From: Paractinoplanes deccanensis
GTDB lineage: Bacteria > Actinomycetota > Actinomycetes > Mycobacteriales > Micromonosporaceae
Reading direction: 5' to 3'
DNA length: 64,000 nt
NCBI RefSeq assembly: GCF_016862115.1
Contig: NZ_BOMI01000045.1
Span: forward strand, 47,889-111,888
Shown here: piece by piece, positions 6,901 through 24,826 of the stretch
How the letters are laid out: each line of letters begins with the position of its first letter
How positions within the stretch are numbered: the stretch's first letter is position 1
Position numbers and translations under genes: made by a program
Notes under the pieces: generated by a model
Told to the model about the DNA's origin: nothing
The model's database searches: none
Seen by the model: only the letters and a program-made list of their open reading frames with translations

Positions 6901-7866
6901 GTGCGCTTCGACGGAGTGTGGTTCCGCTACGGGCGCCGCCTGCCCTGGGCCCTGCGCGAGGTGTCCGCCACCGTCGAGCCCGGCAGCACCATCGTCGTGC
7001 TGGGCCGCAACGGCGCCGGCAAGTCGACACTGCTCCAACTCGCCGCGGGCGTGCTGCGCCCGGTGCGCGGAGCCGTCCACGACCGGCCGCCGGTGGTCGG
7101 GTGGGTGCCCGAGCGCTTCCCCGCCGACCAGCCCTTCACGGCCGGCCAGTACCTGCGCCGCATGGCCGAGCTCCGCGGCGTCGGCCCCGGCGCGGCGGGG
7201 GAGTGGATCGAGCGCCTGCTGCTCACCGAGCACGCCGGCACCCGCCTCGCCGACCTCTCGAAGGGCACCGCGCAAAAGGTGGGCGTCGCCCAGGCCCTGC
7301 TCCGCCGTCCCGGCCTGCTCGTGCTCGACGAGCCGTGGGAGGGCCTGGACGCGGCCGCCCGCACGCTGATCCCCCAGATCGTCGCCGAGGTGACCGCCTC
7401 GGGCGGCATCGTGCTGGTCAGCGACCACCGCAACGAGATCGCCGGCCTGCCGGGCGCGACCCACTGGCGGGTCGCCGAGGCAAGCCTGCACGCCGAGGGC
7501 GACACCGGCCACGAGGACGAGGTCATCGTCGAGGTCGCCGTCCGCCGCGCGGACGTCGACCAGGCGGTGGTCCGGCTCCGTGCCGAGGGTCACCGCATCC
7601 TTGCTGTACGGGCAAGCACCGCCCCCCAACCGCAGGTGCGCCGCCCCGCCGCTCCCGAGCACCCCTTCGCCTCCGGCCGTGAGGTGGCCCCGGTTCAAGA
7701 CGGTCCCGGCCGCGAGGTCGCCCCGGAACAGGGCATTCCCGGCCGCGAGGTCGCCCCGGGGCAGGGCATTCCCGGCCGCGAGGTGGCGCCGGCGCAGGGT
7801 GGCCCCGGCCGCACGCCGAGTGGCCCGGGCGACGACTCGGATCGGACGAGGGGTGACCGCCGGTGA
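6901..7866 (+). CDS. ABC transporter ATP-binding protein with repeat tail, 321 aa
   Basis: ATPase of a two-gene ABC exporter or membrane-protein complex. Walker A is GRNGAGKST (~residue 38-46), the signature is a degenerate [16 protein letters not shown], and Walker B is [12 protein letters not shown]. Residues ~200-245 are a small extra domain. The last ~65 residues are low complexity and built from four copies of an 11-residue unit (GREVAPxQxxP). GTG start with GGGAGG upstream. The permease gene overlaps by four bases. The substrate is unknown. The pair sits inside the rplA-rplJ interval, which does not by itself imply a ribosomal role. Confidence 0.85.
   Translation: MRFDGVWFRYGRRLPWALREVSATVEPGSTIVVLGRNGAGKSTLLQLAAGVLRPVRGAVHDRPPVVGWVPERFPADQPFTAGQYLRRMAELRGVGPGAAGEWIERLLLTEHAGTRLADLSKGTAQKVGVAQALLRRPGLLVLDEPWEGLDAAARTLIPQIVAEVTASGGIVLVSDHRNEIAGLPGATHWRVAEASLHAEGDTGHEDEVIVEVAVRRADVDQAVVRLRAEGHRILAVRASTAPQPQVRRPAAPEHPFASGREVAPVQDGPGREVAPEQGIPGREVAPGQGIPGREVAPAQGGPGRTPSGPGDDSDRTRGDRR
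7675..7806 (+). repeat. Four tandem 33-bp repeats inside the ABC ATPase gene
   Basis: Units at 7675-7707, 7708-7740, 7741-7773 and 7774-7806, each starting GGCCGYGAGGT. Units 2 and 3 differ at only a few bases. Each encodes 11 residues (GREVAP, one variable residue, Q, two variable residues, P), so copy-number change would keep the frame. Confidence 0.92.
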
Positions 7867-8540
7867 CCGCGCTCGTGCGGATGCGGCTGGCCGCCTTCGT
7901 GCGCGGGGGGCGCGCGCTGGCGCCCCTGATCGCCGTGCTGGTCGTTCTGGGCGTCATCTACGGCGGCGGGGCATCGCCGGCCTCGGTGGCCTACGGCTAT
8001 TCGGCGGCGGCCCTGTTCCCCGTGCTGGCGTGGCAGTCCAAGCTCGCCCTCGACACCGAGCCCGACGTCCAGCGCCGCCTGGCCCGCACGGCGGTGGGCG
8101 CCCGGCGCGAGGCGGTCGCCGGCTTGCTGGCCGCCGTGCTGCCGGCCCTGGCCGTCTGCGCCGCCGCCATGCTCGCACCCTGGCTGGTCGGGGGCATCGA
8201 GACCGGCGGCGCGCTCACCGGATCGCTGCTGGGCGCCCTGGCCCACCTGCTCGCCGTCGTGCCCGCGGTCGCGGTCGGCGCCCTGGCCAGCCGCGCCGTC
8301 ACCGGCGGCGTCCGCAACGGGGTGGCCGTGCTCGTGGTCGCGGCCGTCCTGGTGGTCGTGCTCGGCCTCCAGGGCTCGATCGCGCCGTGGCTCGTCCCGC
8401 CGATCATGGCTACCGCCCGCGCCCTGAACGACGCCGACCCGCCACCCGCCTCCACCCTGCTGCTGATCACCGGCTGGGCCGCCCTCTGGTGCGCCGTCAC
8501 CCTCGGCGGCTACGGCTGGCTCCGCCGCACACGCGCCTGA
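7863..8540 (+). CDS. ABC transporter membrane subunit, 225 aa
   Basis: Hydrophobic partner of the preceding ATPase, with about six membrane segments (for example [49 protein letters not shown]). GTG start overlaps the ATPase stop codon (GTGA), so the two are translationally coupled. I see no named family signature and cannot predict a substrate. It ends 368 bp before rplJ, with the rplJ promoter in that gap. Confidence 0.75.
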   Translation: MTALVRMRLAAFVRGGRALAPLIAVLVVLGVIYGGGASPASVAYGYSAAALFPVLAWQSKLALDTEPDVQRRLARTAVGARREAVAGLLAAVLPALAVCAAAMLAPWLVGGIETGGALTGSLLGALAHLLAVVPAVAVGALASRAVTGGVRNGVAVLVVAAVLVVVLGLQGSIAPWLVPPIMATARALNDADPPPASTLLLITGWAALWCAVTLGGYGWLRRTRA

Positions 8541-8648
8541 AGGCCCGCTCGGAGCCGCCTCATCGAGCCGGCCCCTCCCTTGCCGGCCCTCGCCGAGCGG
8601 CGGGCCGCACGAGCGTGAGCTGGGCGAAGAGCCCGCGACCGGGCCGAT

Positions 8649-8677
8649 TTGGCGGTCGCGGCGTCACCGCGTACAGT
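8649..8677 (+). promoter_or_regulatory. Promoter for rplJ-rplL
   Basis: TTGGCG (8649-8654), 17-bp spacer, TACAGT (8672-8677). It implies that rplJL has its own start, separate from rplA. Confidence 0.6.
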
Positions 8678-8908
8678 TGCTTGTCGAAGTTCCACCCAAA
8701 GACCGCTGGTCGCCGCAGTCCCCGTCGCGAGACGGAGATCGCGGCCGAAGGTCCCGCAGAGTGCGGGCGACCCGCGCAGGGGAGAACGGTTCGTGACCGG
8801 GCGATAGATCTGCCCGCTCCGCCCCGTGCGCCCTGCGCCGGGGCGTTTCTCATTCTCGCCCCTCCTTCGGTTCGGCCAGTGGCACGAGCATTACGAGAGA
8901 GGAGGGAC
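8678..8908 (+). promoter_or_regulatory. Untranslated leader of rplJ
   Basis: About 225 nt of leader without a credible gene. It contains several GC-rich pairable segments, including GCCCCG near 8820 and CGGGGC near 8838 followed by GTTTCTCATTCTC just upstream of the rplJ ribosome site. Leaders of this kind in other bacteria bind the L10-L12 complex to repress rplJL translation; that is known for the family, and I infer it here from position and size only. Confidence 0.4.
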
Positions 8909-9454
8909 ATGGCGGACAAGCCGGTCCGGGCCGACAAGGCCACCGCCGTCGCGGAGCTGACGGACGACTTCCGTAACGCGTCGGCCACCGTGTTGACCGA
9001 GTACCGCGGGCTCACGGTCAAGCAGCTCACCGAGCTGCGCCGTTCGCTGGGCAAGGACACCAAGTACTCGGTGTCCAAGAACACCCTGGCGAAGCGTGCC
9101 GCGAGCGACGCGGGCATCGAGGGCCTCGACAACCTGTTTGCCGGTCCTACCGCGCTCGCCTTCATCAGCGGCGACCCGGTCGAGGCGGCCAAGGGCCTTC
9201 GTGCCTTCGCCAAGGCCAACCCCGTCCTGAAGATCAAGGGCGGTGTTTTCGAGGGCAAGGCGATCAGCGCTGACGACGTCAACAAGATCGCTGACCTCGA
9301 GTCGCGTGAGGTTCTGCTGGCCAAGCTGGCCGGCGCTATGAAGGGCAACCTGTCCAAGGCGGCCGGCCTCTTCCAGGCCCCGCTGTCGCAGGTGGCGCGC
9401 CTCGCGGCCGCTCTTCAGGAGAAGCGCGAGAAGGACGGTCCCGCGGAGGCCTGA
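8909..9454 (+). CDS. rplJ: 50S ribosomal protein L10, 181 aa
   Basis: Base of the ribosomal stalk that carries L7/L12 dimers. It starts [20 protein letters not shown] and has the family segments [19 protein letters not shown] and [16 protein letters not shown] is preceded by GGAGGG. The C-terminal helix that binds L12 extends to the end of the chain. The absence of rplK from this locus matters here, because L10 and L11 together form the stalk base on helices 42-44 of 23S rRNA. Confidence 0.97.
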   Translation: MADKPVRADKATAVAELTDDFRNASATVLTEYRGLTVKQLTELRRSLGKDTKYSVSKNTLAKRAASDAGIEGLDNLFAGPTALAFISGDPVEAAKGLRAFAKANPVLKIKGGVFEGKAISADDVNKIADLESREVLLAKLAGAMKGNLSKAAGLFQAPLSQVARLAAALQEKREKDGPAEA

Positions 9455-9508
9455 GCCACCGCGAACCAGCAAGACTTTTTCATCAGTACCTAGGAAAGGT
9501 TGCCAGAC

Positions 9509-9898
9509 ATGGCGAAGCTCAGCACCGACGAGCTGCTCGACGCGTTCAAGGAGATGACGCTGATCGAGCTGTCCGAGTTCGTGAAGCAGTTCGAGGAGAC
9601 CTTCGAGGTCACCGCGGCTGCTCCGGTCGCCGTTGCGGCCGTCGGCGGCGGCGCCGGCGCTGCCCCGGCCGAGGCCGAGGCCGAGAAGGACTCGTTCGAC
9701 GTCGTCCTCGAGAGCGACGGCGGCAAGAAGATCCAGGTCATCAAGGTCGTGCGTGAGCTGACCGGCCTGGGCCTCAAGGAGGCCAAGGACGCCGTCGAGG
9801 GTGCCCCCAAGGCGATCCTCGAGGGTGTCAACAAGGAGAAGGCCGACGCCGCCAAGGCGAAGCTCGAGGGTGAGGGCGCCAAGGTCACCCTCAAGTGA
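9509..9898 (+). CDS. rplL: 50S ribosomal protein L7/L12, 129 aa
   Basis: Multi-copy stalk protein that recruits translation factors. ATG ([13 protein letters not shown]) is preceded by AGGAAAGG; an in-frame codon three residues upstream is less likely. The helical N-terminal dimer domain, the Ala/Gly hinge ([18 protein letters not shown]) and the globular C-terminal domain ([20 protein letters not shown]) are all clear. A strong terminator follows at 9926. Confidence 0.98.
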   Translation: MAKLSTDELLDAFKEMTLIELSEFVKQFEETFEVTAAAPVAVAAVGGGAGAAPAEAEAEKDSFDVVLESDGGKKIQVIKVVRELTGLGLKEAKDAVEGAPKAILEGVNKEKADAAKAKLEGEGAKVTLK

Positions 9899-9925
9899 TC
9901 TAGCGCTACCCAGTTTTTCCTCGCT

Positions 9926-9959
9926 GACGGCGAGGGCCCTGCTCAGGGCCCTCGCCGTC
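9926..9959 (+). terminator. Terminator/attenuator between rplL and rpoB
   Basis: Perfect 15-bp stem GACGGCGAGGGCCCT/AGGGCCCTCGCCGTC with a GCTC loop, followed by GGTGCTTTC. It would end or reduce rplJL transcription before rpoBC. Confidence 0.85.
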
Positions 9960-10392
9960 GGTGCTTTCGGGCCCGACCCGCTCGGAGGCCCTTGACTGTG
10001 TGTCCGCTGACAGGCACGCTGATGGCAGCAAGTTTCCGCGCTTGCGACAGCCGTCTCGTGGGTAATCCGGTGCCGCCGGTCCCACAGACCGGCACCCGGG
10101 GAAAGATGCCGCGTCGAGCGGCCCCACCGCAAGGCCCTGGCCCTTCTGGAGGCGCAGGTCAGAGGCCGTGGGGCCACGCTCCGCAGGTTTCCTCAGGTGT
10201 GGGCTGGACAGCGGTTAGCCGAGCGGCTACACTGCTAGTTTGCGCTGCCCTCTGCCTTGAGCCCTGTCAGGACATCCATCAGGATGACTTCCTGGGGGCT
10301 CGTCGCAGTGCCCACACAAAAGGGGCAACGCAGACAGTTGCATACCGCAGCTGCAGCCGCATCAGCAGCACCGGTCCTCGGAAGGACGCATC
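9960..10392 (+). promoter_or_regulatory. rpoBC upstream and leader region
   Basis: No gene seen. A weaker promoter candidate TTGACT-17 bp-CACGCT lies at 9992-10020. Pairable segments GGTGCC/GGCACC (near 10070-10100) and GGCCCCAC/GTGGGGCC (near 10120-10176) could fold in a transcript from it. The stronger promoter lies at 10205-10233, giving a leader of about 155 nt before rpoB. Confidence 0.4.
10205..10233 (+). promoter_or_regulatory. Main promoter for rpoB-rpoC
   Basis: TGGACA (10205-10210), 17-bp spacer, TACACT (10228-10233). Confidence 0.6.
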
Positions 10393-13833
<3,441 letters not shown>

Positions 13834-13838
13834 CGGAT

Positions 13839-13881
13839 AGCGGCCCCCGAGCGCCGAGCCAATCGGAACGAGGGGGCCGCT
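13839..13881 (+). other. Hairpin in the rpoB-rpoC spacer
   Basis: AGCGGCCCCC and GGGGGCCGCT pair perfectly over 10 bp across a 23-nt loop. With no T-run it is more likely a processing or stability element than a terminator. Confidence 0.45.
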
Positions 13882-13930
13882 CCCGCCGGCCTGGAATCCA
13901 TTCGAGCAAGAAATACGAGGGATAGACCAA

Positions 13931-17821
<3,891 letters not shown>

Positions 17822-17839
17822 GGGTCTCTGAACGCCGGG

Positions 17840-17870
17840 AAGGCGGTCGCGCGACAGCGCGGCCGCCTTT
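17840..17870 (+). terminator. Terminator after rpoC
   Basis: AAGGCGGTCGCGC/GCGCGGCCGCCTT with a GACA loop and one G-U pair, followed by TTCGG. It ends the rpoBC transcript. Confidence 0.8.
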
Positions 17871-17888
17871 CGGCGTCTTTACTATGGG

Positions 17889-18245
17889 ATGGTGACGCTT
17901 CCCGTGGCCGCCCCGCCCACCCGCCACCCGATGGATCCGGATCCCGAGCCGTCCTCGAAGGCACGGGCGGTCTTCGCGCTGGGCCTGGTGGGCTTCCTGA
18001 CCGGCCCGTTCGTCGGCGGTGTGATTCCGGCCACCGTCGCGCTGCTGCTCGCCCGTCAGGCCGCCCGGCAGGCGTACCAGGCCGGGGGTTATCTGACCGG
18101 CTCCGCGTGGATCCGCCGCGGCCGCCGGCTCGCCTGGGCCGGTCTGGTCCTGGCCCTCACGTCGCTGGTGATCGCCGCGATCGCCGGGCTGCTGCACCTC
18201 GCCGCGGCGCCGGGCGGCCCCGACTTCGCCCCGGGTACCGACTGA
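17889..18245 (+). CDS. Small membrane protein, 118 aa, unknown function
   Basis: A polar, Pro-rich N-terminus (~25 residues) is followed by a membrane hairpin around FALGLVGFLTGPFVGGVIPA and a last helix near LAWAGLVLALTSLVIAAIAG. The layout resembles DUF4190-like small actinobacterial membrane proteins. A TACTAT box at 17880-17885 ends just before the start, suggesting a leaderless message; with a usual 6-7 nt spacing translation could begin at GTG 17892, one codon later than ATG 17889. The next gene encodes a similar small membrane protein. Confidence 0.65.
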   Translation: MVTLPVAAPPTRHPMDPDPEPSSKARAVFALGLVGFLTGPFVGGVIPATVALLLARQAARQAYQAGGYLTGSAWIRRGRRLAWAGLVLALTSLVIAAIAGLLHLAAAPGGPDFAPGTD

Positions 18246-18271
18246 CCCCGTTCGGGTGACATGCTCTTGTC

Positions 18272-18733
18272 ATGACGCAGCCGCCGGCGGCCATGCCCTA
18301 TCCGCCCCCGCCGCCCCCGCCCAACGGGCGCTGGCGGCCCGAGCGGGTCGATCCGCTGCCGGGCACGGAATTCGGGCTGGTGCAGCTGCGGGTCGAGCCC
18401 ATCACGTCCGGCCTGGCGATCGGCTCGCTGCTCGCCGGCATCGGCTCGATCCTGGTCTCGTCGCTGGTGCTCTGCTTCGGCGTCGCCGGCGCGTCCGGCG
18501 GCTGGGGAGGGTGGGTCGGCGGGGCCTTCACCGTCCTGAGCGTGCTGGCCGGCGCGGGCGCTGTGACGCTCGGCATCGTGTCCCGGCGCCAGATCCGCCG
18601 ATCCGGCCAGGTGGGCCAGGTCCGTTTCACCGGCTCCGGTATCGGTATGGCGGGGATCGCATGCGGATCGGCCGGCGCGGGAATCGCACTGCTGTCCCTG
18701 GCGTTGGCATTGGTGTTGCAGTTGTCATCCTGA
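18272..18733 (+). CDS. Small DUF4190-like membrane protein, 153 aa
   Basis: Pro-rich N-terminus, then three or four hydrophobic segments: LAIGSLLAGIGSILVSSLVL, a Gly-rich stretch GGWGGWVGGAFTVLSVLAG, and a final helix near the C-terminus (LLSLALALVLQLSS). The pattern (linker, SGLAIGSLLAG, charged RRQIRRSG loop) is typical of DUF4190 proteins, whose role is unknown. It starts 26 bp after the preceding membrane-protein gene and probably shares its transcript. Confidence 0.7.
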   Translation: MTQPPAAMPYPPPPPPPNGRWRPERVDPLPGTEFGLVQLRVEPITSGLAIGSLLAGIGSILVSSLVLCFGVAGASGGWGGWVGGAFTVLSVLAGAGAVTLGIVSRRQIRRSGQVGQVRFTGSGIGMAGIACGSAGAGIALLSLALALVLQLSS

Positions 18734-18863
18734 GTGGCCCCGGTTGTCATGTGAGTGGCCTGTGTCGCCGCCGGCGCCGGATCGGACACCGCGGCGCCGG
18801 TTCCGTCAAGCACCCGGTACACTTGTCTCGGAGGTATCCGTCGCGAGGACTGGGTTGCTGATT

Positions 18864-18892
18864 TTGACCTGGATGCTTGGGGTGGGTACGCT
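18864..18892 (+). promoter_or_regulatory. Promoter for rpsL-rpsG-fusA-tuf
   Basis: TTGACC (18864-18869), 17-bp spacer, TACGCT (18887-18892); a near-consensus SigA promoter. Confidence 0.7.
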
Positions 18893-19068
18893 TTCCCCTC
18901 GTGCCCGGGCTCGCCCGGGCAACTCGTGCGTGCGCCCGAGTCGGCTGAGCTCTCTCAAGAGCGAAGCGACGGGGTCGGCGATGCGCCGAGCGCGGCACCC
19001 CCACGGGGTGCCGACACAGACAAGACCCGTTGCGCGTTGACAAACGCGCGGCGGGACCGTGAGCCGGA

Positions 19069-19087
19069 CGACACGCCCGACCGCGGG
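19069..19087 (+). repeat. 19-nt leader element, copy 1 (str operon)
   Basis: CGACACGCCCGACCGCGGG, identical to 23741-23759 in the rpsJ leader. CCCG/CGGG can pair around an ACCG loop. It lies 101 nt upstream of rpsL. Confidence 0.85.
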
Positions 19088-19187
19088 TGCCGGACGCCCC
19101 CCGGGCAGGGGAGCGCTCGGCGCACAGAGGCATAACTAAGACGGTGCGGTCGCGGTAAGAGCGGCCGAAGGGAGCGGAGAGAACCCG

Positions 19188-19562
19188 GTGCCCACGATCC
19201 AGCAGCTGGTCCGCAAGGGCCGCCAGGCGAAGACGAGCAAGACCAAGACGCCGGCGCTGAAGGGAAGTCCTCAGCGGCGCGGCGTGTGCACGCGCGTGTA
19301 CACCACTACCCCCAAGAAGCCGAACTCTGCGCTGCGCAAGGTCGCTCGTGTGAAGCTCAGCAGCCAGATCGAGGTGACGGCGTACATCCCGGGCGTCGGC
19401 CACAACCTCCAGGAGCACTCGATCGTGCTCGTGCGTGGCGGTCGTGTGAAGGACCTCCCGGGCGTCCGCTACAAGATCGTTCGCGGTTCGCTGGACACCC
19501 AGGGTGTCCGCAACCGCAAGCAGGCCCGCAGCCGTTACGGCGCGAAGAAGGAGAAGAGCTGA
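19188..19562 (+). CDS. rpsL: 30S ribosomal protein S12, 124 aa
   Basis: Decoding-centre protein. GTG start ([20 protein letters not shown]). The loops that decide streptomycin response are wild type: [17 protein letters not shown] and [13 protein letters not shown] both keep their lysines, so no target-site streptomycin resistance is seen. First gene of the str operon; rpsG starts one base after the stop codon. Confidence 0.98.
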   Translation: MPTIQQLVRKGRQAKTSKTKTPALKGSPQRRGVCTRVYTTTPKKPNSALRKVARVKLSSQIEVTAYIPGVGHNLQEHSIVLVRGGRVKDLPGVRYKIVRGSLDTQGVRNRKQARSRYGAKKEKS

Positions 19563-19563
19563 C

Positions 19564-20034
19564 ATGCCGCGTAAGGGCCCCGCTCCGCGCCACCCGGTGG
19601 TCGCGGACCCGGTTTACAACTCGCCGCTGGTCACTCAGCTGGTCAACAAGATCCTGATCGGCGGCAAGCGTCAGCTCGCCGAGCGCATCGTGTACGGCGC
19701 CCTCGAGGGTGCCCGCGAGAAGAGCGGCACCGACCCCGTGGTGATCCTCAAGCGCGCGATGGACAACGTGAAGCCGACCCTCGAGGTCCGCAGCCGCCGC
19801 GTCGGTGGCGCGACCTACCAGGTCCCGGTCGAGGTCCGCACGCCGCGTCAGACCACTCTCGGCCTTCGCTGGCTCGTCCAGTACTCGAAGGCGCGCCGCG
19901 AGAAGACCATGATCGAGCGTCTCCAGAACGAGCTGCTCGACGCCAGCAACGGCCTCGGTGCCGCCGTCAAGCGGCGCGAGGACACCCACAAGATGGCGGA
20001 GTCCAACAAGGCCTTCGCGCACTACCGCTGGTAA
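19564..20034 (+). CDS. rpsG: 30S ribosomal protein S7, 156 aa
   Basis: Primary 16S rRNA-binding protein that nucleates the 30S head. The start is ATG 19564 ([20 protein letters not shown]), one nt after the rpsL stop; longer in-frame extension into rpsL is not meaningful. Conserved segments include [20 protein letters not shown] and [18 protein letters not shown]. Length is standard. Confidence 0.98.
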   Translation: MPRKGPAPRHPVVADPVYNSPLVTQLVNKILIGGKRQLAERIVYGALEGAREKSGTDPVVILKRAMDNVKPTLEVRSRRVGGATYQVPVEVRTPRQTTLGLRWLVQYSKARREKTMIERLQNELLDASNGLGAAVKRREDTHKMAESNKAFAHYRW

Positions 20035-20044
20035 GACCCCGCTG

Positions 20045-20074
20045 CCGGCCCGGTGACGAAGTGAACCGGGCCGG
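20045..20074 (+). other. Hairpin in the rpsG-fusA spacer
   Basis: CCGGCCCGGT pairs with ACCGGGCCGG over 10 bp with a 10-nt loop and no T-run. Possible partial terminator or RNA-processing site. Confidence 0.5.
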
Positions 20075-20127
20075 GACGCAAGTCGTACCGGTTCACGAGA
20101 CGACGACGAAGAAAAGTAGGGATTGAA

Positions 20128-22224
<2,097 letters not shown>

Positions 22225-22243
22225 TCCCAGCCGGCGCGTTGAG

Positions 22244-22274
22244 GCGCGTGCGGTTCGTCGAGGACCGCACGCGC
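22244..22274 (+). other. Hairpin in the fusA-tuf spacer
   Basis: GCGCGTGCGGT/ACCGCACGCGC, 11-bp stem with a 9-nt loop, about 80 nt before tuf. It may stabilise or partly terminate the message so that tuf is adjusted separately from fusA. Confidence 0.5.
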
Positions 22275-22353
22275 ACGAGCAGTCGACAGAGTCCCCATCG
22301 CCTTATCGGGCGTGCCGGGCGAAAGTAAAACCACAGTCCACAGGAGGACACCA

Positions 22354-23547
22354 GTGGCGAAGGCGAAGTTCGAGCGGACTAAGCCGCACGTCAACATCGG
22401 CACCATTGGTCACATCGACCACGGTAAGACGACGCTGACTGCGGCCATCACCAAGGTCCTGCACGACCAGTACCCGGACCTGAACCCGTACACCCCGTTC
22501 GACGAGATCGACAAGGCGCCGGAGGAGAAGGCCCGCGGCATCACGATCTCGATCGCGCACGTCGAGTACCAGACCGCGGCGCGCCACTACGCGCACGTGG
22601 ACTGCCCCGGCCACGCCGACTACATCAAGAACATGATCACCGGTGCCGCGCAGATGGACGGCGCGATCCTGGTGGTCGCCGCGACCGACGGCCCGATGCC
22701 GCAGACCAAGGAGCACGTGCTCCTGGCCCGCCAGGTCGGTGTTCCGTACATCGTCGTCGCCCTGAACAAGAGCGACATGGTCGAGGACGAGGAGCTCCTG
22801 GAGCTCGTCGAGCTCGAGGTTCGCGAGCTGCTCAGCACCTACGAGTTCCCGGGCGACGACGTGCCGGTCGTGCGCGTCTCGGCGCTCAAGGCTCTCGAGG
22901 GCGACGCCGAGTGGACCGAGCGCCTCATGGAGCTGATGAACGCGGTCGACACCGCGATCCCGCAGCCCGAGCGTGAGACCGACAAGCCGTTCCTCATGCC
23001 GATCGAGGACGTGTTCACGATCACCGGTCGTGGCACCGTCGTCACCGGCCGGGCCGAGCGCGGCATCCTCAAGCCGAACGAGGAGGTCGAGATCGTCGGT
23101 ATCCGCGAGAAGTCGATCAAGACCGTCTGCACCGGCATCGAGATGTTCCGCAAGCTGCTCGACGAGGCCCGCGCGGGTGAGAACGTCGGTCTGCTGCTCC
23201 GCGGTATCAAGCGCGAGGACGTCGAGCGCGGCATGGTCGTCATCAAGCCGGGCACCACGACCCCGCACACGGAGTTCGAGGGCCAGGTCTACATCCTCTC
23301 CAAGGAGGAGGGCGGCCGGCACACCCCGTTCTTCCAGAACTACCGCCCGCAGTTCTACTTCCGCACCACGGACGTCACCGGCGTCGTCACGCTGCCCGAG
23401 GGCACCGAGATGGTCATGCCCGGCGACTCCACCACCATGTCGGTCAAGCTGATCCAGCCGATCGCCATGGAGCAGGGCCTGAAGTTCGCGATCCGCGAGG
23501 GTGGCCGCACGGTCGGCGCCGGTACGGTCACGAAGATCAACAAGTAA
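22354..23547 (+). CDS. tuf: Elongation factor Tu, 397 aa
   Basis: GTPase that delivers aminoacyl-tRNA. GTG start ([20 protein letters not shown]) preceded by CAGGAGG, so the longer in-frame extension from 22312 is rejected. G1 is [10 protein letters not shown]2 [11 protein letters not shown]3 [11 protein letters not shown]4 NKSD. Length of exactly 397 fits actinobacterial EF-Tu. Last gene of the str operon; a new promoter for S10 follows. Confidence 0.98.
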   Translation: MAKAKFERTKPHVNIGTIGHIDHGKTTLTAAITKVLHDQYPDLNPYTPFDEIDKAPEEKARGITISIAHVEYQTAARHYAHVDCPGHADYIKNMITGAAQMDGAILVVAATDGPMPQTKEHVLLARQVGVPYIVVALNKSDMVEDEELLELVELEVRELLSTYEFPGDDVPVVRVSALKALEGDAEWTERLMELMNAVDTAIPQPERETDKPFLMPIEDVFTITGRGTVVTGRAERGILKPNEEVEIVGIREKSIKTVCTGIEMFRKLLDEARAGENVGLLLRGIKREDVERGMVVIKPGTTTPHTEFEGQVYILSKEEGGRHTPFFQNYRPQFYFRTTDVTGVVTLPEGTEMVMPGDSTTMSVKLIQPIAMEQGLKFAIREGGRTVGAGTVTKINK

Positions 23548-23562
23548 GGTCGCCGACCCCGA

Positions 23563-23592
23563 TTAGCAATGCTGGGTTCAATCCGGCATACT
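23563..23592 (+). promoter_or_regulatory. Candidate promoter of the S10 operon
   Basis: TTAGCA (23563-23568), 18-bp spacer, CATACT (23587-23592). The -35 is weak. A transcript from here would have a leader of about 250 nt. Confidence 0.4.
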
Positions 23593-23611
23593 AGTCAGGT
23601 TGCGTCCGAGC

Positions 23612-23645
23612 GGGGTGGGTAGCTGCCTTGGCAGCTGCCCACCCT
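23612..23645 (+). terminator. Strong hairpin between tuf and rpsJ
   Basis: GGTGGGTAGCTGC/GCAGCTGCCCACC (13 bp, extendable to 15) with a CTTG loop and no T-run. It may end the tuf transcript, or act as a leader hairpin of the S10 operon, since it lies downstream of the candidate promoter. A second hairpin (GGTGTC...GGGGT / ACCCC...GACACC) follows at about 23652-23688. Confidence 0.55.
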
Positions 23646-23740
23646 CGCCGGGTGTCTGGGGTGTGTTTCAACCCCCGTTTGACACCTCAAGATCCCCGCG
23701 ATCTGGAAAGCTGCTGTGCGCAGCTTTCTGAGTGCAGGCG

Positions 23741-23759
23741 CGACACGCCCGACCGCGGG
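23741..23759 (+). repeat. 19-nt leader element, copy 2 (S10 operon)
   Basis: Identical to 19069-19087. Here the flanking bases allow a longer stem, CCGACC/GGTCGG. It lies 91 nt upstream of rpsJ. Confidence 0.85.
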
Positions 23760-23850
23760 GGTCGGACAACGCAGGATCGACGGTCCTGCGGGCATGCGAG
23801 GGCACCGCTTTCGCACGTAGCGGCATCGAGAGAAGGAAACAGAAGCCACC

Positions 23851-24159
23851 ATGGCGGGACAGAAGATCCGCATCCGGCTCAAGGCCTATGACCACGAGGT
23901 CGTCGACTCCTCGGCGCGGAAGATCGTCGAGACGGTGACGCGTACCGGGGCGCAGGTTGCTGGCCCGGTGCCGCTGCCCACGGAGATCAACCGTTTCTGC
24001 GTCATCCGCTCGCCGCACAAGTACAAGGACTCGCGCGAGCACTTCGAGATGCGCACGCACAAGCGGCTGATCGACATCATCGACCCGACTCCCAAGACGG
24101 TCGACTCGCTCATGCGCCTCGACCTGCCGGCTGGCGTCGACATCGAGATCAAGCTGTAG
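23851..24159 (+). CDS. rpsJ: 30S ribosomal protein S10, 102 aa
   Basis: Protein of the 30S head, also NusE of the transcription antitermination complex that contacts Nus[21 protein letters not shown] and the loop [20 protein letters not shown] are standard. ATG preceded by AGAAGGAAACAG. First gene of the S10 cluster. Confidence 0.98.
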
Positions 24160-24172
24160 GGATCTGCGACTA

Positions 24173-24826
24173 ATGGACAGGCAAGTGAAGGGGATCCTGG
24201 GCGCCAAGCTCGGCATGACCCAGGTCTGGGACAACAACAAGGTCGTCCCGGTGACCGTGGTGCAGGCCGGCCCTTGCGTCGTGACCCAGGTCCGCACCGA
24301 TGACAAGGACGGCTACGCCGCCGTTCAGCTCGCGTACGGCGCGATCGACCCGCGTAAGGTCAACAAGCCGGAGAGCGGCCACTTCGCGAAGGCCGGCGTC
24401 TCGCCGCGCCGCCACGTGGTCGAGCTGCGCACGACCGACGCCGGCGAGTACGAGCTCGGCCAGGAAGTCACGGTCGACGCTTTCGAGGTCGGCACGTCGA
24501 TCGACGTGACCGGCAAGACCCGCGGTAAGGGCTACGCCGGTGTGATCAAGCGCCACGGCTTCCACGGCCTCCGCGCCAGCCACGGTGTCGAGCGCAAGCA
24601 CCGCTCCCCGGGCTCGATCGGCGCCTGCGCCACCCCCGGCCGCGTCTTCAAGGGCGTCCGGATGGCGGGCCGCATGGGCAGCCAGCGCTTCACCGTGCAG
24701 AACCTGACCGTGCAGGCGGTGGACACCGAGAACAACCTGATCCTGGTCAAGGGCGCTGTGCCCGGCCCCAAGGGCGCGCTCGTTCTGGTCCGCACCGCGG
24801 CGAAGAAGAAGGGCGGTGCCAAGTGA
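24173..24826 (+). CDS. rplC: 50S ribosomal protein L3, 217 aa
   Basis: Early-assembly protein near the peptidyl transferase centre. The chain begins [20 protein letters not shown] and contains the central extension [20 protein letters not shown] with the conserved [16 protein letters not shown]. Start 13 nt after rpsJ; the stop overlaps rplD by four bases. Confidence 0.98.
   Translation: MDRQVKGILGAKLGMTQVWDNNKVVPVTVVQAGPCVVTQVRTDDKDGYAAVQLAYGAIDPRKVNKPESGHFAKAGVSPRRHVVELRTTDAGEYELGQEVTVDAFEVGTSIDVTGKTRGKGYAGVIKRHGFHGLRASHGVERKHRSPGSIGACATPGRVFKGVRMAGRMGSQRFTVQNLTVQAVDTENNLILVKGAVPGPKGALVLVRTAAKKKGGAK

Larger units (their letters stand above)
18734..19187 (+). promoter_or_regulatory. str operon promoter region and long leader
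   Basis: No gene seen. The promoter at 18864-18892 predicts a leader of about 290 nt before rpsL. Another TACACT box occurs at 18827 without a good -35. The leader is low in coding signal, has many GC-rich pairable segments and carries the 19-nt element shared with the rpsJ leader (19069-19087). Confidence 0.55.

Noticed and set aside
7675..7806. Tandem repeats considered as a CRISPR array
   Set aside because: The units are contiguous with no spacers and lie inside a coding frame that continues through them.
8820..8850. GC-rich segment with GCCCCG/CGGGGC considered as a terminator before rplJ
   Set aside because: Possible, but pairing is short and it sits directly next to the ribosome site, so I kept it as part of a possible regulatory leader rather than a terminator call.
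9500..9508. Extra three codons at the rplL N-terminus
   Set aside because: The ribosome site AGGAAAGG is well placed for ATG 9509, and [11 protein letters not shown] is the normal start.
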